Assembly: GCA_025057195.1 (NCBI GenBank)
Contig: JANWWX010000033.1
Span: 1-9,256 of the forward strand
DNA: 9,256 nucleotides
Direction: 5' to 3'
Source of the DNA: Leptospiraceae bacterium
GTDB lineage: Bacteria; Spirochaetota; Leptospiria; Turneriellales; Turneriellaceae
Position numbers and translations under genes: made by a program. The notes under the pieces were generated by a model. It saw only the letters and a program-made list of their open reading frames with translations. It had not been told where the DNA came from and made no database searches. Shown here in pieces: positions 6,542 through 9,256 of the stretch. Numbering within the stretch: position 1 is the first letter of the stretch; every line of letters starts with the position of its first letter.

Positions 6542-7791
6542 GCAATGTCAAAAACCGGTTGCACGGGTGGCTCCACAGCTTCACCGCGCAGCAGTTTTTT
6601 GCAAATCATTTTTCCCGCCTCCACTCCTGGCTGGTCAAATGGGTTGATTTCCCACAAATAGCCAAGATACGAGACAACGTGCATCCAAAAGCAGAACCAG
6701 CGCGCCATTTCTGCCTCCGAAAGGTCGCTGAGCAGGTATTCTGCCACCGGCCGTTCGCGGGATGTCAGCGCCGATTCAATGCTGGTCATCTGCGCCTGCA
6801 AGATCTGGCTGAGCGATTTGTCGGCAAAATCGCCGCGGGCATCTGCGGTGATCAGGCTGTCTCGCGAACCATAGCTTTCGGTATGGATGAAACAGTGCAA
6901 GTAGCGGTTGGAGGCATCCATAAAATACTGCAGCAGCGAATGCTGGTCCTCTGGCCCTTGCACCACCACAGGCAGGGCAGCGATGTGCGGCTTTTTGCCC
7001 AACGATTCTGCCCAAAGCTGCACCAGCCAACGCCCCCAGTCAACAAGGTCTGCTGCATACACCCAAAACGCCACGCCGGTGAAACGCGCCGCAAAAAGGT
7101 TGTAAAAGTGGATTGCAGTCTGCTTGGCCACATTCTCGGCAACCGGTATGGATATTTCCCAGCGTGCGTTGGCTTCGGCAAACGCAGACAGAAATGCCTT
7201 GGCGTTGTAGTCGAGGAAAAGCGCCGGCATCATCCCGACTGGGGAGACAATGCTGAAGCGGCCGCCCAAATTTTTGGGGATCAGGAAAGTGTTTTTTTCT
7301 GTCGCGCCCAAATCGCGGATTGCTGCCGGCTCACTCGTCACAAAATATTCCGGCACGTTTGGAAAAAACTGGCGAAAGAGTGCTAAATTGGCCCGTGTTT
7401 CGAGCGTGGTGCCTGATTTAGAAATAAAAAGTACGGCGGTCTGCCGCGTCTCCGCCAACTGCGCGATCTTCTGCATGCGCATAGGGTGTGGTCCTTCCCA
7501 AAAGACGAGGCGATCCGAATGGGGAGCAATCAACGCCTTGAGCGCGACACCGCCCAAAGACGACCCCCCAATGCCGATCACAATTAAAGTCTCGATGTCA
7601 AGTTGGCGCAACTCCTGTGCCCACTTTTCCAGTGGCCCCAATTCGTTAGGCTTCATGTAATCTGTGGCAAACGCGGCAGGCCATTTTTTATGACCAACAT
7701 GGATTAATTGCTCGTAATCGTGCGCACGCTCAAGCGATTGCCAATTCATCCAAAATCGGTTAGCAGAAAAACGGGTTTTAGGTTCGGACAT
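6538..7791 (-). CDS. pgi: Glucose-6-phosphate isomerase (short form)
   Basis: Pgi interconverts glucose-6-phosphate and fructose-6-phosphate in glycolysis and gluconeogenesis in the cytoplasm. The frame runs open to 8031, but the true start is the ATG at 7791: upstream residues look non-coding and would overlap the divergent hydrolase. This gives 417 residues, shorter than the roughly 450-residue Bacillus type and the roughly 550-residue E. coli type. Landmarks are the SIS-domain loop IGIGGSSLGG (72-81), SKSGTTLET (124-132), the first family signature GGRFSIVSPVG (176-186), the catalytic glutamate in WAESLGK (E262), the ring-opening histidine in DQHS (H284), and the second signature ending PFDQPGVEAGK with K394. 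All key catalytic residues are present, so it should be active. It is the first gene of a run continuing into the GDPD and histidine kinase genes through coupled stop-start overlaps. Confidence 0.95.
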   Translation of the reverse strand: MSEPKTRFSANRFWMNWQSLERAHDYEQLIHVGHKKWPAAFATDYMKPNELGPLEKWAQELRQLDIETLIVIGIGGSSLGGVALKALIAPHSDRLVFWEGPHPMRMQKIAQLAETRQTAVLFISKSGTTLETRANLALFRQFFPNVPEYFVTSEPAAIRDLGATEKNTFLIPKNLGGRFSIVSPVGMMPALFLDYNAKAFLSAFAEANARWEISIPVAENVAKQTAIHFYNLFAARFTGVAFWVYAADLVDWGRWLVQLWAESLGKKPHIAALPVVVQGPEDQHSLLQYFMDASNRYLHCFIHTESYGSRDSLITADARGDFADKSLSQILQAQMTSIESALTSRERPVAEYLLSDLSEAEMARWFCFWMHVVSYLGYLWEINPFDQPGVEAGKMICKKLLRGEAVEPPVQPVFDIA

Positions 7792-7817
7792 AGCGGGAGT
7801 TTGGGCTTTTTGGCAAA

Positions 7818-7823
7818 ATTGTA
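7818..7823 (-). promoter_or_regulatory. Possible -10 box (TACAAT) for the pgi run
   Basis: On the minus strand TTTACAAT contains TACAAT, five of six matches to TATAAT, in the AT-rich part of the 71-base gap between pgi and the hydrolase. It would place the transcript start near 7811 and a leader of about 20 bases. No matching -35 box is evident at 16-18 bases upstream, where the sequence is CG-rich (CGCGTT). Confidence 0.28.
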
Positions 7824-7862
7824 AAGAAATATTACGGCAGAACGCGCCTGCTAAAACCGACC

Positions 7863-8636
7863 GTGCTCGCCTATGATTTTTATCCTGGAAAGAGTCCGCA
7901 CACTGTGGTGATGCTGCATGGCCTATTTGGCTCTGCCCGCAATTTAAAAACCCAAGCGGAAGGCTTGCTCGATCTAGCGCAGGTCTATGCCTACGATGCG
8001 CGCAACCACGGCCGCTCCGTGCACACGGCAACGCACACCCTTGCGGATTTGGTAGAGGATTTGGCTGGCTTTATTTCCCAACACGGGATCCAAAAACCAG
8101 TGCTTTGGGGGCATTCGATGGGCGGTTTGACGGCGATGCGCTATGCGCAGCTTTATCCCGACCATGTTGCGGCATTGGTGGTTTTAGACATTGCCCCGCG
8201 TAGCTACCCCGCAGGCCATGAGCGCGAGATAGCCGCCCAAAAAATCGATGTGTCACAATTCAGCACCAGGCGCGAAATTGATCAAGAGATGGCGAAGTGG
8301 ATTCCAGATCCGCAGCTGAGGCAGTTTCTGCAGATGAATATTGCCCGTGATCAGGCAGGCAAATTCTACTGGCAAAATAATATCGCGGCAATTGAGAATT
8401 CGCCCGAACGTACCCTCTTTCCCGATTGGCAGCCACCCCTTTTCACGGGTCCTGTTTTAGCGATTCGTGGGCTTTTGTCGGACTTTGTGCGCGATACGGA
8501 TGTTGAGCTGTTGCACAAAGCATTCCCACAACTGGAACTGCATTCGCTACCGGCAGCACACTGGCTGCACTTTAGCCATGCTGAGTCCGTGCTAAAATTG
8601 GTCCGCGATTTCTTGCGCAGGCTATGGTCGAGTTAA
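7863..8636 (+). CDS. Alpha/beta-hydrolase fold esterase, YbfF-like
   Basis: The 257-residue product is a serine hydrolase of the YbfF/ABHD11 type, acting as a cytoplasmic esterase or thioesterase on an unknown acyl substrate. I choose the GTG at 7863, which places the first strand (VVMLHGLFGS) about 15 residues in, as in relatives; the frame upstream is open but has no ATG close by. Landmarks are the oxyanion loop HGLFGS (19-24), YDARNHGRS (44-52), the nucleophile elbow GHSMGG (83-88) with S85, LDIAP (108-112) with D109, and AAHW with H233. A triad of S85, D109 and H233 would match the unusual aspartate placement in E. coli YbfF; D207 is the alternative acid. There is no signal peptide. It diverges from pgi, and its stop codon TAA shares bases with the murE stop. 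Substrate is not readable from context. Confidence 0.9.
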   Translation: MLAYDFYPGKSPHTVVMLHGLFGSARNLKTQAEGLLDLAQVYAYDARNHGRSVHTATHTLADLVEDLAGFISQHGIQKPVLWGHSMGGLTAMRYAQLYPDHVAALVVLDIAPRSYPAGHEREIAAQKIDVSQFSTRREIDQEMAKWIPDPQLRQFLQMNIARDQAGKFYWQNNIAAIENSPERTLFPDWQPPLFTGPVLAIRGLLSDFVRDTDVELLHKAFPQLELHSLPAAHWLHFSHAESVLKLVRDFLRRLWSS

Positions 8637-9256
8637 CACAGCTTTAGCTGGTGCATCAGTTTTAGTGCGACTTCTCGGTCAGAAAAATGCAGAGTGCGGT
8701 TGCCGATGATCTGGTAGTCTTCATGCCCCTTGCCAGCAATCACCAGAATCTGGCGTGGACCTAAAATTTGTAGGCCTGCGCGGATGGCCTTCTCGCGGTC
8801 AGGCAAAACCAAATAGCGTGCCGTCTTGAGTCCCTTGCGCATGTCTTCGATGATGCTGCGCGGGTCTTCGCTGCGTGGGTTATCGTTAGTCAAGATGCAC
8901 AAATCCGCATACGTGCTGGCGATCTCCGCCATTAGCGGCCGCTTTTCCCGGTCACGGTCGCCCCCACAACCGAAAAGGCTGATCACCCTCGCTGGCGCAA
9001 GCTCTTGCGCGGTTTCCAGCACTTTGGCCAAAGCGTCTGGTGAGTGTGCATAGTCGATGATCACAAGCCTTTGCTCTTTGCCATGCAGCACCTCAAACCG
9101 CCCCGGCACAGGCTTAACTTTGCTGATCGCGTCGAGCGCCTCCTCGCTGCCAAAACCTAAGCATAAAAGCGCCAAAAAGACTGCTGCCAGATTCATAAGG
9201 TTGAACCGACCCAAAAGCTGCGTGCGCAAGAAATAGCTTTTGTGCGCAAAGACTAA
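8633..9256 (-). CDS. murE: UDP-N-acetylmuramoyl-tripeptide synthetase MurE, C-terminal part (partial, 5' end outside window)
   Basis: MurE adds the third stem-peptide residue to UDP-MurNAc-L-Ala-D-Glu in the cytoplasm, using ATP. About 207 C-terminal residues are present. The frame is open to the right edge (the leading residues read LVFAHKSYF), so a TTG at 9229 is not the start. Seen in order are GRFNLMNLAA, the domain-3 entry VPGRFEV, DYAHSPDAL, FGCGGDRDREKRP and NDNPRSEDP, then AGKGHEDYQ near the end. The DNPR tetrad (coding bases 8873-8884) is the known marker for enzymes using meso-diaminopimelate; lysine-using enzymes have DDPN or similar. The catalytic central domain with the carbamylated lysine lies outside the window. 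murE ends its transcript here: the next gene leftwards is the convergent hydrolase, with TTAA providing stops to both, so murF and mraY do not follow as they do in a standard dcw cluster. Confidence 0.95.
   Translation of the reverse strand, partial: LVFAHKSYFLRTQLLGRFNLMNLAAVFLALLCLGFGSEEALDAISKVKPVPGRFEVLHGKEQRLVIIDYAHSPDALAKVLETAQELAPARVISLFGCGGDRDREKRPLMAEIASTYADLCILTNDNPRSEDPRSIIEDMRKGLKTARYLVLPDREKAIRAGLQILGPRQILVIAGKGHEDYQIIGNRTLHFSDREVALKLMHQLKLC

Noticed and set aside
6559..7386. A 275-residue open frame on the plus strand antisense to pgi
   Set aside because: It lies wholly inside pgi, which has both family signatures and full catalytic residues. The antisense product is rich in H, R, C and Q with no recognisable motif, as expected of a shadow frame.
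7792..8031. An 80-residue N-terminal extension of pgi in the open frame
   Set aside because: It overlaps the divergent hydrolase gene, has a composition unlike a Pgi N-terminus, and the ATG at 7791 fits the family better.
1..9256. Search for a defence, toxin, phage or mobile system
   Set aside because: All ten genes match ordinary chromosomal families, no transposase, integrase, repeat array or tRNA is seen, and base composition is even by eye. I found no sign of a transferred island.

Overview
The window holds ten protein genes packed almost end to end, with no RNA gene, mobile element, CRISPR array or repeat family that I can see. It reads as a chromosomal housekeeping region of a diderm-type bacterium of medium G+C (about 50-55% by eye). 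The MurE fragment carries the DNPR motif of meso-diaminopimelate-adding enzymes, so the peptidoglycan is probably DAP-type. The 173-residue Dcd resembles, from memory, the form seen in Leptospira, Bacteroidetes and some Clostridia, but I cannot fix the phylum. None of the nine visible starts has a convincing Shine-Dalgarno sequence, which itself hints at a lineage with weak SD use.

Layout. (1) 2-319 (+): C-terminal part of a TetR-type regulator cut by the left edge. (2) 343-3596 (-): a four-gene run read right to left, RDD membrane protein, MFS exporter, Mrp/ApbC Fe-S carrier ATPase and dCTP deaminase. The last three are joined by 4-base ATGA overlaps. (3) 3660-4550 (+): an SDR39U1/YfcH-like NAD(P)-binding protein, divergent from the RDD gene across 63 bases. 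(4) 4542-7791 (-): a second coupled run, pgi, a membrane-anchored GDPD phosphodiesterase and a soluble sensor histidine kinase, with junctions overlapping by 4 bases and 1 base. (5) 7863-8636 (+): a YbfF-like alpha/beta hydrolase divergent from pgi across 71 bases. (6) 8633-9256 (-): the C-terminal part of murE, cut by the right edge.

How they fit. The genes mix nucleotide metabolism (dcd), Fe-S cluster delivery (mrp), transport (MFS), central carbon (pgi), lipid head-group turnover (GDPD), signalling (histidine kinase) and wall synthesis (murE). Apart from mrp-dcd, which I recall as neighbours in some gammaproteobacteria, the groupings do not spell out one pathway. I see no convincing undescribed multi-gene system. 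The points most worth checking are a histidine kinase with an eroded G1 box encoded beside GDPD and pgi, an Mrp with an eroded N-terminal domain, the general absence of SD sites, and an 11-base motif shared by the two divergent intergenic regions. No stretch over 300 bases lacks a gene; the largest gap is 71 bases.
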